A stretch of DNA of 64,000 nucleotides from Phytohabitans kaempferiae (GTDB taxonomy: Bacteria > Actinomycetota > Actinomycetes > Mycobacteriales > Micromonosporaceae). The position numbers and the translations under genes were made by a program. Positions 47,439 through 55,287 of this stretch are shown here, one piece after another. The stretch covers positions 62,001-126,000 of the forward strand of contig NZ_JBHLUH010000021.1 of assembly GCF_042433955.1 (NCBI RefSeq). Direction: 5' to 3'. Below the pieces are notes generated by a model that saw only the letters and a list, made by a program, of their open reading frames with translations, searched no databases and was not told the origin of the DNA. The stretch's first letter is position 1; every line of letters starts with the position of its first letter.

Positions 47439-49247
47439 GTGGCGGAGAGTACCAGCCGGGATGTGTTGGTCCGTGGCCTTCGCATCCTCGGGCGAGCGAT
47501 CCGCGAGGAGCCCCGCATCTTCACCGTCTCGGTGATCGGCAGCAGCGCGTTCGGCCTGCTCACGATCGGTGGGGCGTACATCGTCGGGGCGATCGTCGGT
47601 GACGTCGTCGTGCCCTCGCTGGAAGACGGGCGGGCGGAGGTGGGCGTCCTCGCGCTGGTCGCGGCCGCGCTGCTCGGGCTCAGCCTGCTCAAGGTCGGCG
47701 CGATCTTCGGGCGGCGGCTGGGCGCGGGGTTCATGCAGTTCCGGCTCCAGGCCGCGTACCGCCGCCGGGTCACCCGCCGCTACCTCGAACTGCCGGTCGC
47801 CTGGCACCAGCGCAACGCCACCGGCACGCTGCTCTCCAACGCCAACTCCGACGTCGAGGCGACCTGGTTTCCGATCGCGCCGATGCCGTTCGCGGTGGGC
47901 ACGGTCATCATGCTGGCCGGCGCGTTCGTCTCGCTCTTCGCCACCGACTGGGTCCTCGCGCTCGTCGGCGCGGCCATCTTCCCGGCGCTCTTCGCGCTCA
48001 ACGTCGTGTACTCCCGCCGCATGGCCCCCCGCCAGACCCGCGCCCAGGCACTTCGCGGCGAGGTGAGCGCGATCGCGCACGAGAGCTTCGACGGGGCGCT
48101 CGTGGTCAAGACGATGGGGCGCGAGGCCGAGGAGACCGCGCGGTTCGCCACGCGCGCGGCCGACCTGCGCGACGCGCTGATCTCGGTGGGGCGGCTGCGC
48201 GGCGTCTTCGACCCGATGCTGGAGACGCTGCCCAGCCTCGGCACGCTCGCCGTGCTGCTGGTCGGCGCCTGGCGGCTCCAGCAGGGCGCGGTCACGGTCA
48301 CCGAGCTGGTCAGCGTCGCGTTCCTCTTCACGGTGCTGGCCTTCCCCGTGCGCGCGATCGGCTGGGTCCTGGCCGAGCTGCCGCGCAGCGTCGCCGGCTG
48401 GGAGCGGGTCAGCCGCGTCCTTTCGGCTGAGGGCGAGATGCCCTACGGCGCCACCACCCGTGGCGCCCAGGGCACGCCCGCGACGTTGCGCTTCGACTCC
48501 GTTCGATTCGGGTACGGCGGCACACCGGTCATCGAAGACGTCTCCTTCACCGTGGAGGCGGGCAAGACGGTGGCTCTCGTCGGGCACACCGGCTCCGGCA
48601 AGTCGACCATCGCCTCGCTCGCGGTGCGGCTGGTCGACCCGTCGCACGGCACCGTCCTCCTCGACGGCACGCCCCTGCCCGAGCTGACCGCCGAGTCACT
48701 GGCCGCCACGACCGCGCTGGTGCCGCAGGTGCCGTTCGTCTTCGACGACAGCGTGCGGGCGAACGTGACGCTCGACCGGGCCGGCGTCGCCGACGAGGAC
48801 GTGTGGGCGGCGCTGCGGATGGCGCAGGCGGACGGGTTCGCGGCGCGGCTGCCCGAAGGGCTCGACACGCACGTGGGCGAGCGGGGCGCCACGCTCTCCG
48901 GCGGGCAGCGGCAGCGGCTGACCCTCTCCCGCGCGCTCGCCGGGCGGCCCGGCCTGCTCGTACTCGACGACGCCACCAGCGCCGTCGACCCGCGCGTGGA
49001 GGCGGCGATCCTCAGCTCGCTGCGTTCCGCCGACCCGCCCGCCACGATCCTGGTGGTCGCCTACCGCCGGGCCACGATCGCGCTCGCCGACGAGGTGGTG
49101 TACGTCGAGCACGGGCGCGTGGTGGCGACCGGCACGCACACCGAGCTGCTGGCGACCGTGGCGGGATACGCCGACCTGGTGACCGCGTACGAGAAGGCCG
49201 AGGCGGAGCGGGAGCGCGAGCGGGCGTACGAGGAGGTCGTGCCGTGA
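47439..49247 (+). CDS. ABC exporter half, degenerate-site subunit
   Basis: Type IV ABC exporter (six membrane helices, residues ~25-320) fused to an ATPase (~350-600). Walker A is Gly-His-Thr-Gly-Ser-Gly-Lys-Ser-Thr and the signature Leu-Ser-Gly-Gly-Gln is canonical. The Walker B catalytic Glu is Asp (Leu-Asp-Asp-Ala-Thr-Ser) and the H-loop His is Tyr (Val-Ala-Tyr-Arg-Arg). Thus its own Walker site is degenerate while its signature serves the partner's active site. The start may be GTG 47409, 47436 or 47439; a GGGGGAG stretch precedes the last two. The stop overlaps the next gene by GTGA. Confidence 0.9.
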   Translation: MAESTSRDVLVRGLRILGRAIREEPRIFTVSVIGSSAFGLLTIGGAYIVGAIVGDVVVPSLEDGRAEVGVLALVAAALLGLSLLKVGAIFGRRLGAGFMQFRLQAAYRRRVTRRYLELPVAWHQRNATGTLLSNANSDVEATWFPIAPMPFAVGTVIMLAGAFVSLFATDWVLALVGAAIFPALFALNVVYSRRMAPRQTRAQALRGEVSAIAHESFDGALVVKTMGREAEETARFATRAADLRDALISVGRLRGVFDPMLETLPSLGTLAVLLVGAWRLQQGAVTVTELVSVAFLFTVLAFPVRAIGWVLAELPRSVAGWERVSRVLSAEGEMPYGATTRGAQGTPATLRFDSVRFGYGGTPVIEDVSFTVEAGKTVALVGHTGSGKSTIASLAVRLVDPSHGTVLLDGTPLPELTAESLAATTALVPQVPFVFDDSVRANVTLDRAGVADEDVWAALRMAQADGFAARLPEGLDTHVGERGATLSGGQRQRLTLSRALAGRPGLLVLDDATSAVDPRVEAAILSSLRSADPPATILVVAYRRATIALADEVVYVEHGRVVATGTHTELLATVAGYADLVTAYEKAEAERERERAYEEVVP

Positions 49248-51010
49248 GCGAAGGCGGCGACTCGACCTGGGCCACGCTGCGCCGGGGACTGGCCCTCTCA
49301 CCGGAGCTGCGCACCGGGCTGGCCGGCACGCTCGCGCTCGCGGTCGTGTCGATGGTGGGGCGCGCGGCCGTACCCGTGGCGATCCAGCAGGGCATCGACC
49401 GCGGCCTGCGCGCGCCCGGCGGCCCCGACCTCGGCGTGGTCGGCGTGGTCGTGGGCCTCACCGCCGCGGTGCTCGTGGTGACCACGCTCTGCGGCTACCT
49501 GATGATGCGGCGGCTCTTCACGGTCAGCGAGACCGCGCTGGCCAACGTGCGGGTGCGCACCTTCCGCCACGTACACGACCTGTCGATGCTGCACCAGCAG
49601 TCCGAGCGGCGGGGGTCGCTGGTCTCCCGGGTCACCAGCGACGTCGACCAGATCACCCAGTTCCTCCAGTGGGGCGGCGTGATCCTGCTGGTGAGCACCG
49701 GCCAGGTGGTGGTCACGACCGTCGTCATGGCCGTGTACTCGTGGCAGCTCACGCTCGTCGTCTTCCTCGCGTTCCTGCCCGCGATGCTGGTGATCCGGGG
49801 CTTCCAGAAGCGCCTCGCCGCGGCGTACGGCGTGGTCCGCCAGCGCATGGGCGCGATGCTCGCGGCGGTCTCGGAGAGCGTGGTGGGCGCGGCGGTCATC
49901 CGGGCGTACGGCATATCCGGCCGCACCGCCGCCAAGCTCGACCAGACCATCGACGCCCAGCGGCGGGCGCAGAGCCGCGCGATCACGCTGAGCGTGACCA
50001 GCTTCTCGACCGGCGAACTCGCCTCCGGCCTGGCACTCGGCTCGGTGGTGATCGTCGGCGTGCTGCTCGGCGTCGACGGCGCGCTCTCGGTGGGGCAGCT
50101 GACCGCGTTCCTCTTCCTGGTCGCGCTCTTCGTGCAGCCGGTGCAGATCGCGACCGAGGTGCTCAACGAGGCGCAGAACGCGATCGCCGGCTGGCGCCGC
50201 GTACTCGACGTGCTGGACCTCGAGCCCGACGTGGCCGACCCGGCGAAGGAGGGCGTCGACCTGCCGGCCGGGCCGCTCGAAATCCGCTTCACCAACGTGT
50301 CGTACGCCTACCCCGGCGGCCCCACCGTACTCTCCGATGTGGACATCGAGATCCCGGCCAAGTCGCGGGTCGCGGTGGTGGGCGAGACGGGGAGCGGCAA
50401 GACCACGTTCGCCAAGCTGCTCACCCGGCTCATGGACCCGTCCACCGGCTCGGTCCTGCTCTCCGGTGTCCCGCTGGACAAGGTGCGCTTCGAGTCGCTG
50501 CGCCGGCGTGTGGTGATGGTGCCGCAGGACGGCTTCCTCTTCGACGCCACGGTCGCCGACAACGTCCGCTTCGGCCGCCCCGGGCTCGGCTCTGACGGGC
50601 TGGCGCTGGCCTTCGCCGAGCTGGGCCTCGCCGACTGGGTCGAGGGCCTGCCGATGGGCCTGGCCACGCCCGTGGGCGAGCGGGGCGAGGCGCTGAGCGT
50701 GGGGGAGCGGCAGCTCGTGGCGCTGGCCCGCGCGTACGTCGCCGACCCCGACCTGCTCGTCCTCGACGAGGCCACCAGCGCCGTCGATCCCGCGACCGAG
50801 GTACGCCTCCAGCGCACCCTCGACGCCGTCACCCGCGGTCGCACCACGGTCGCCATCGCCCACCGCCTCTCCACGGCACAGGCGGCCGACGAGGTCATCG
50901 TCGTCGACAAGGGCCGCATCGTGCAGCGCGGCCCGCACGCCAAGCTGGTCCAGAGCCCCGATTCGGTGTACGGCCGCCTGTACGCCTCCTGGCTCGAACA
51001 GACCCGCTGA
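49244..51010 (+). CDS. ABC exporter half, catalytic subunit
   Basis: Partner of the preceding half. The 588-aa protein has six membrane helices and an ATPase domain with normal Walker A (Gly-Glu-Thr-Gly-Ser-Gly-Lys-Thr-Thr), Walker B (Leu-Asp-Glu-Ala-Thr-Ser) and H-loop (Ala-His-Arg-Leu-Ser). Its signature is degenerate (Leu-Ser-Val-Gly-Glu). Together the two halves give one active and one degenerate ATP site, as in known heterodimeric exporters. Substrate unknown; drug or lipid export is typical. The GTG follows GAGGAGG. Confidence 0.92.
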   Translation: MSEGGDSTWATLRRGLALSPELRTGLAGTLALAVVSMVGRAAVPVAIQQGIDRGLRAPGGPDLGVVGVVVGLTAAVLVVTTLCGYLMMRRLFTVSETALANVRVRTFRHVHDLSMLHQQSERRGSLVSRVTSDVDQITQFLQWGGVILLVSTGQVVVTTVVMAVYSWQLTLVVFLAFLPAMLVIRGFQKRLAAAYGVVRQRMGAMLAAVSESVVGAAVIRAYGISGRTAAKLDQTIDAQRRAQSRAITLSVTSFSTGELASGLALGSVVIVGVLLGVDGALSVGQLTAFLFLVALFVQPVQIATEVLNEAQNAIAGWRRVLDVLDLEPDVADPAKEGVDLPAGPLEIRFTNVSYAYPGGPTVLSDVDIEIPAKSRVAVVGETGSGKTTFAKLLTRLMDPSTGSVLLSGVPLDKVRFESLRRRVVMVPQDGFLFDATVADNVRFGRPGLGSDGLALAFAELGLADWVEGLPMGLATPVGERGEALSVGERQLVALARAYVADPDLLVLDEATSAVDPATEVRLQRTLDAVTRGRTTVAIAHRLSTAQAADEVIVVDKGRIVQRGPHAKLVQSPDSVYGRLYASWLEQTR

Positions 51011-51071
51011 CCCGCGCCGGCGGGCCAGGCCGCGGGCGAGGCTGCGGGAATCAACCTCCCGGCTCGTGGGC

Positions 51072-51126
51072 GTGATCAGGGCGTCCCGCGACGGCCCTCC
51101 CAAGCTTCGCGGGACGCCCTGGTCAC
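51072..51126. terminator. Strong bidirectional hairpin between convergent genes
   Basis: A perfect 14-bp stem (AGGGCGTCCCGCGA 51078-51091 with 51107-51120) extends to about 20 bp with one G-T pair. It lies between the ABC exporter (ends 51010) and the DUF2470 gene (ends 51149). Confidence 0.65.
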
Positions 51127-51148
51127 GGCTCGGTGGGCGCGGACCGGG

Positions 51149-51973
51149 TCACGCGGTCGCGGTGCGGTCGGCGCATCGGCGGCAGAGCACCGGGTGCAGC
51201 AGGCGGGCCAGGTCGGCGCGGTCGGCCACCGGGCGGGGGAAGGCGAGCCGGGCGCGGTACTCCCGGCCCGGGGCGCCGAGGGCGACCACGAAGCCGTACC
51301 GGTCGAGGCGGACCACGCGGGGCGGCGGGCCGGCCGGACCGGTGTGGCCGCTGCTGGCGAGCTGCCGCTGGATGAACTCCGCCATCTCCGGCACGTGGTG
51401 GTCCGCCAGGTCGGTGAGCAGGTCCCACTCGACGGACTGGAGGGGGTCGGGCTCCGCGGCGGCGTACTCGTCGGGCTCGATGTCCCTCATGCGGCCGCCC
51501 ACCTCCAGGCGGACCTCGACCGGCTCCATCCGGAAGAGCACCTGGCCGCGCCCGAGGTCGAGCAGGTCGCCGACGGGGTCTGTGTTACCGGGCACTGGTC
51601 CTCGGTTGGCGGGCCCGCCAACCGAGGACCAGTCCCAGATGAGGGAGCCGACGAAGTCCTGCGCCGCCTGCCGCGCCTCCACGCCGGTCAGCGGAGCCGC
51701 CCAGCCCGAGACCCACACGCGCCCGAGCGTGGGGGAGCCGGCGACCGGCGGTACGTCCTGCACGTCCAGCACCACCGCCACGTCGTCGTTGCCCTCCGCG
51801 GGCCGCAGCGCGGCGGCGAGGTCACTCTCCACCGGTACGAGCATCAGCACGCGCCCGGTTGAGTCCGTGGCGTGCCGCACCTGGTGCGGGCTGGGCCGGC
51901 AGGCGATGTGTGCGGTGCCGGGGAGCCGGCCGGCGGCCAGGGTACGGGCGACCTCGGCGGGGCTGGGCTGCAT
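51149..51973 (-). CDS. DUF2470 domain protein
   Basis: The 274-aa protein starts Pro-Ser-Pro-Ala-Glu-Val-Ala-Arg-Thr-Leu-Ala-Ala-Gly, as in actinobacterial DUF2470 proteins. It ends with the DUF2470 region (Asp-Leu-Ala-Asp-His-His-Val-Pro-Glu-Met). DUF2470 occurs with heme-oxygenase-like HugZ proteins, so a link to heme or iron use is possible; tandem iron boxes lie upstream. A perfect 40-bp palindrome inside the gene adds Ser-Ser-Val-Gly-Gly-Pro-Ala-Asn-Arg-Gly-Pro-Val-Pro near residue 118. The frame is kept through it. Confidence 0.75.
   Translation of the reverse strand: MQPSPAEVARTLAAGRLPGTAHIACRPSPHQVRHATDSTGRVLMLVPVESDLAAALRPAEGNDDVAVVLDVQDVPPVAGSPTLGRVWVSGWAAPLTGVEARQAAQDFVGSLIWDWSSVGGPANRGPVPGNTDPVGDLLDLGRGQVLFRMEPVEVRLEVGGRMRDIEPDEYAAAEPDPLQSVEWDLLTDLADHHVPEMAEFIQRQLASSGHTGPAGPPPRVVRLDRYGFVVALGAPGREYRARLAFPRPVADRADLARLLHPVLCRRCADRTATA
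51594..51633. repeat. Perfect 40-bp palindrome inside the DUF2470 gene
   Basis: Positions 51594-51613 are the exact reverse complement of 51614-51633, with no loop (left arm starts ACTGGTCCTC). It interrupts the coding region in frame. Confidence 0.9.
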
Positions 51974-51991
51974 GTCGGGGACCTCCGGCAG

Positions 51992-52025
51992 TTAGGTTAG
52001 GCTTAGTAAGGGCAGGCTAACCTAC
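51992..52025. promoter_or_regulatory. Two overlapping DtxR/IdeR-type iron boxes
   Basis: Against the known 19-bp consensus TTAGGTTAGGCTAACCTAA, 51992-52010 matches 14 of 19 (left half perfect) and 52007-52025 matches 15 of 19 (right half nearly perfect). They lie between divergent DUF2470 and rpsD genes. Confidence 0.65.
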
Positions 52026-52043
52026 TCGAACGGAGACGTCTAC

Positions 52044-52652
52044 GTGAACCAGGCTCGACCCAAAGCGCGCATCTCGCGGGCGCTCGGCATCCCGCTGACC
52101 CGCAAGGACACCAGGTACTTCGAGCGCCGTCCCTACCCGCCGGGCGTGCACGGGCGGTCGCGCCGCAAGACCTCCGACTATCAGGTGCGGCTGCTGGAGA
52201 AGCAGCGGCTGCGTTTCCAGTACAACATCAGCGAGAAGCAGATGCGGCGCGCGTTCGAGGAGGCGCACCGCAGCTCCGCCAAGACCGGTGAGCTGCTCGT
52301 TTCGCTCCTGGAGCGGCGGCTGGACGCGGTGGTCTTCCGCGCCGGGTTGGCCCGCACCATCTACCAGGCCCGACAGGTCGTGGCGCACGGCCACGTCACC
52401 GTCGACGGTCGCAAGGTGGACCGCCCCTCCTACCGACTTCGCCCCGGCCAGGTGGTGCGGGTGCGCGAGTCGAGCCGCCAGAAGCCGCCGTTTCAGATCG
52501 CGGCGGCCGGCGCGCACGTCGACGGGCCCACCGCGCCGTACCTCTCGACCGATCTCGCCGAGCTGACGACCACGCTGTTGCGCCTGCCCGAGCGCCGCGA
52601 GGTGCCGGTGATCTGCGACGAGCAGCTTGTCGTGGAGTTCTACTCCCGCTGA
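52044..52652 (+). CDS. rpsD: Ribosomal protein S4, zinc-free form
   Basis: 30S assembly protein. The 202-aa protein has the N-terminal region Arg-Pro-Tyr-Pro-Pro-Gly-Val-His-Gly-Arg, the RNA-binding S4 domain (Arg-Leu-Asp-Ala-Val-Val-Phe-Arg-Ala-Gly) and the typical end Val-Ile-Cys-Asp-Glu-Gln-Leu-Val-Val-Glu-Phe. The N-terminal zinc cysteines are absent, so it is the C-minus type, as in Streptomyces S4. It stands alone, away from the rpsM-rpsK-rpoA operon. Whether a zinc-binding S4 exists elsewhere cannot be seen here. The GTG follows CGGAG. The 3' end overlaps the convergent TetR gene by 13 nt. Confidence 0.93.
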   Translation: MNQARPKARISRALGIPLTRKDTRYFERRPYPPGVHGRSRRKTSDYQVRLLEKQRLRFQYNISEKQMRRAFEEAHRSSAKTGELLVSLLERRLDAVVFRAGLARTIYQARQVVAHGHVTVDGRKVDRPSYRLRPGQVVRVRESSRQKPPFQIAAAGAHVDGPTAPYLSTDLAELTTTLLRLPERREVPVICDEQLVVEFYSR

Positions 52653-53254
52653 CCGGGTGGTGCCCCCAGCTCTCCGGTCACGTACCGCTGGACGTTGGGG
52701 GCGACCGCCGCGACCACGACCTCGGGCGGGGCGGAGGCGAGCGGTTCGAGCTTGAGTACGTACCGGACCATGGCCAGCCCGGCCATCTGGGACGCGACAA
52801 GGCTCGCCCGCAGCGGCGCTTCCGCCGGGTCGGCCGAGAACTTGGGCAGCACGTGGCGGAGCATCTGCGTGGTCACGAACTCGCGCATCAGCCGCGCCGA
52901 CCAGTCGTTGGACACCGCCGACCGCATCAGTGCCACGCCCGCCGCGCCGGCCGGCGAGTCCCAGATCCGCAGGAAGAAGCGCACCAACCGCTCGCCGACC
53001 TGCTCGGGCGCGCCGGCGAGCACCTGGGGGAGCACCTCGGCCGGGTCGATCGGGAAGTCCATGGCCGTCTTGAAGAGCTGCTCCTTCGTACCGAAATAGT
53101 GGTGAACCAGCGCCGGGTCGACCCCGGCGCTGGTCGCGATGCCGCGGATGGACGCGGCGTCGAAGCCGCGCTCGGCGAACGTCTCCCGGGCGGCCGCGAG
53201 GATCGCCTCGCGCGTGTCCGGGTTGCCGGGCCGGCGCCCGGTCCGTCGTGCCAT
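52640..53254 (-). CDS. TetR-family repressor
   Basis: The 204-aa regulator has an N-terminal TetR helix-turn-helix (residues ~14-60; Ala-Ser-Ile-Arg-Gly-Ile-Ala, then Leu-Val-His-His-Tyr-Phe-Gly-Thr-Lys) and a helical ligand-binding C-terminal domain. The Arg-Arg-Pro-Gly-Asn-Pro start is typical of the group with a TetR_C-like domain. The ATG at 53254 follows AAGGAAG. It lies downstream of the ABC-2 exporter genes in the same direction and probably regulates them. Confidence 0.9.
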   Translation of the reverse strand: MARRTGRRPGNPDTREAILAAARETFAERGFDAASIRGIATSAGVDPALVHHYFGTKEQLFKTAMDFPIDPAEVLPQVLAGAPEQVGERLVRFFLRIWDSPAGAAGVALMRSAVSNDWSARLMREFVTTQMLRHVLPKFSADPAEAPLRASLVASQMAGLAMVRYVLKLEPLASAPPEVVVAAVAPNVQRYVTGELGAPPGQRE

Positions 53255-53298
53255 GTGCTTCCTTAACTCCGGTACGTGTCGCGCCGCGCTTTGCTTGC

Positions 53299-53366
53299 TG
53301 TCAGGTCGTGCGTCGCCTGCTGTCAGGTCGTGCGCCGCGCTTCGCTTGCTGTCAGGTCGTGCGCCG
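53299..53366 (-). repeat. Duplicated 3' end of the ABC-2 permease gene
   Basis: On the minus strand CGCACGACCTGACAGCA, which includes the permease stop codon, occurs three times, with the TGA complement at 53352-53354, 53323-53325 and 53301-53303. The units are 29 and 22 bp apart and fill the gap before the TetR gene. Confidence 0.75.
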
Positions 53367-54089
53367 TCTGAGCGTGGCGGCGGCCAGGACAAGGGCGACG
53401 ACCACGCATCCGGCAACAATGCCCAGGTCTCGCCAGAGCGTGGCGGTGGACTCGGTGTGCGTGCCGACCTCCTGGAGCGCCTCCACCGCGTACGACAGCG
53501 GCAGCACGTTGCTGATCGCCTCCAGCCAACCCGCCATCTGCTCCCGGGGCACGAACAGTCCACACAGCAGAATCTGTGGGATCGCCACGACTGGCATGAA
53601 CTGTACGGCCTGGAACTCGGTGCGCGCGAAGGCGCTGCAAAACAGGCCGAGTGCGACGCCGAGCACCGCGTTGACCACCGCGATCAGGATGACCAGCCAG
53701 ATGCTGCCGGCGGTGTCGAGGCCGAAGAGCCAGTACGCCAGCGCGGCCGCCACCGACGCCTGCGCCGCGGCCGCGAGGCCGAACGCGATGCCGTAGCCGA
53801 AAAGCAGGTCGAGCCGGCCGAGCGGGGTGGTGAGCAGGCGCTCCAGCGTGCCGGTGGTGCGTTCGCGGAGCATCGCGATGCTGGTCACCAGGAACATGAT
53901 CACGAACGGGAAGACGCCGAGCATCACCAGCGCGACGCGGTCGAAGACGGCGGGCTGGTCGTCGTACATGTACGAGAGCAGCGCGAGCAGCAGCGCGGGA
54001 ACGGCGATGAGCATGCCGATCGTGCGCGGGTCGTGCCGTAGCTGGCGCAGGATGCGGATGATCGTGGCGCCGAGGATGCGAGGGTTCAT
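53352..54089 (-). CDS. ABC-2 type permease
   Basis: The 245-aa membrane protein has six hydrophobic segments (residues ~22-42, 58-80, 108-130, 137-158, 170-188, 220-240). The family features Met-Leu-Arg-Glu-Arg-Thr-Thr-Gly-Thr-Leu-Glu-Arg-Leu and Pro-Gln-Ile-Leu-Leu-Cys-Gly-Leu-Phe-Val-Pro belong to the NodJ/DrrB-like ABC-2 group. The ATG overlaps the stop of the ATPase gene (ATGA). It forms an efflux pump with that ATPase. Confidence 0.92.
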   Translation of the reverse strand: MNPRILGATIIRILRQLRHDPRTIGMLIAVPALLLALLSYMYDDQPAVFDRVALVMLGVFPFVIMFLVTSIAMLRERTTGTLERLLTTPLGRLDLLFGYGIAFGLAAAAQASVAAALAYWLFGLDTAGSIWLVILIAVVNAVLGVALGLFCSAFARTEFQAVQFMPVVAIPQILLCGLFVPREQMAGWLEAISNVLPLSYAVEALQEVGTHTESTATLWRDLGIVAGCVVVALVLAAATLRRRTT

Positions 54090-54808
54090 TTCGCCGCCAC
54101 CTCCTGTGCCCTGATGAGCCGGAGGAACGCCTCGTCGAGGTCGTCGGTGCCGGCCGTCGCCCGCACCGCCGCGGGCGTGTCGTCGGCGATCAGCGCGCCC
54201 TCGCGGATCAGCAGCAGCCGCTCGCAGCGCCCCGCCTCGTCCATCACGTGGCTGGAGACGAGGATCGTGGTGCCGCGGTGGGCGAGGTCGTGAAACTGCT
54301 TCCACAGCTCGTCGCGGAGCACCGGATCCTGCCCCACGGTGGGCTCGTCGAGCACGAGCAGCTCGGGCTCGCCCATCATCGCGCAGGCGAGCGAGGCGCG
54401 GCTGCGCTGGCCGCCGGAGAGCGTGCTGACCAGTTGGCCGGCGGCGTTGGCCAGCCCGACGTCGGCGACCGCCCGCTCGGCGGTGGCCGCGTCGTACCCG
54501 TACAGCGAGGCGAAGTAGCGCGCGTTCTCCCGGACGGTGAGGTCCGCGTAGACGCTCGGGGCCTGGGTGAGGTAGCCGACCTTGCGGCGCAGCGGTGCCG
54601 AGCCGGCCGGCTCGCCGAGCACCGTGATCGCGCCCGACTTGACGACCTGGACGCCCACGATCGCCCGCATGAGGGTGGTCTTGCCGCTGCCGCTGGGACC
54701 GAGCAGCCCGGTGACGCTGCCGCGGGGAATCGTGCACGTGAGCCCGTGCAGCACCCGCCTCCTGCCCCGCTCCACGACGAGGTCGGTGACCTCGATCGCG
54801 CTGGTCAT
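54086..54808 (-). CDS. ABC transporter ATP-binding protein (DrrA-like)
   Basis: The 240-aa ATPase has Walker A Gly-Pro-Ser-Gly-Ser-Gly-Lys-Thr-Thr, signature Leu-Ser-Gly-Gly-Gln-Arg-Ser-Arg, Walker B Leu-Leu-Val-Leu-Asp-Glu-Pro-Thr and the H-loop Ser-Ser-His-Val. It drives the ABC-2 permease encoded next. ATG 54808 has a perfect GGAGG; an upstream in-frame start at 54844 is less likely. Regulation by the adjacent TetR is likely. Confidence 0.93.
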   Translation of the reverse strand: MTSAIEVTDLVVERGRRRVLHGLTCTIPRGSVTGLLGPSGSGKTTLMRAIVGVQVVKSGAITVLGEPAGSAPLRRKVGYLTQAPSVYADLTVRENARYFASLYGYDAATAERAVADVGLANAAGQLVSTLSGGQRSRASLACAMMGEPELLVLDEPTVGQDPVLRDELWKQFHDLAHRGTTILVSSHVMDEAGRCERLLLIREGALIADDTPAAVRATAGTDDLDEAFLRLIRAQEVAAK

Positions 54809-54833
54809 GATGGCCTCCCAAAACTCATTGTCC

Positions 54834-54845
54834 GTTGAAATCAAC
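54834..54845. promoter_or_regulatory. Short dyad upstream of the ABC-2 operon
   Basis: GTTGA and TCAAC around AA (54834-54845) lie 26 nt before the ATPase start. It could be part of the TetR operator. Confidence 0.3.
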
Positions 54846-54880
54846 GCTAGATGAAATCTTGGCGGTACTCAAGTCGGGGG

Positions 54881-54911
54881 TTGACTTCGAGTGGGCTCGA
54901 ACTGGAAGTGT
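54881..54911 (+). promoter_or_regulatory. MerR-type promoter with long spacer
   Basis: TTGACT (54881-54886), a 19-nt spacer holding the dyad TCGAG-TGGG-CTCGA (54887-54900), and AAGTGT (54906-54911). A long spacer with a dyad between -35 and -10 is the hallmark of MerR-controlled promoters. It lies just before the MerR gene. Confidence 0.6.
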
Positions 54912-54918
54912 GGGGCGC

Positions 54919-55287
54919 ATGACGATGACGGTCAGCGAGGCCGCCGAGCAGGTCGGTCTCACCACTTACACCCTGCGCTGGTACGAGCAGGAGGGGCTGG
55001 TCGAGCCGGTCGGGCGCGACTCGGCCGGGCGCCGGCGGTACACGCAGCAGGACGTCGACTGGCTGCTCCTGCTGACCCGTCTGCGGCGCACCGGCATGCC
55101 CGTACGGGACATGCGCGAGTACGCCGAGCTGGCCCGCGAGGGCGACAGGACGCTCGGCGACCGCCGCCGCCTCTTCGAGGCGCACCGTGACCGCGTGCTC
55201 GCCCGCATCGCCGAGCTGGAGGATGACCTGAAGGTGCTCAACTACAAGATCGAGGTGTACGGGAAGATGGAGCAGGAGCTGCCGTGA
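54919..55287 (+). CDS. MerR-family regulator
   Basis: The 122-aa regulator has the MerR winged helix-turn-helix (Thr-Val-Ser-Glu-Ala-Ala-Glu-Gln-Val-Gly, then Thr-Leu-Arg-Trp-Tyr-Glu-Gln-Glu-Gly-Leu) and a C-terminal dimerisation helix (~residues 85-118). There are no metal-binding cysteines, so a redox or small-molecule signal is more likely than a metal. ATG 54919 is preferred; an ATG at 54835 would place the promoter inside the gene. The stop overlaps the reductase gene by GTGA. Confidence 0.88.
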   Translation: MTMTVSEAAEQVGLTTYTLRWYEQEGLVEPVGRDSAGRRRYTQQDVDWLLLLTRLRRTGMPVRDMREYAELAREGDRTLGDRRRLFEAHRDRVLARIAELEDDLKVLNYKIEVYGKMEQELP

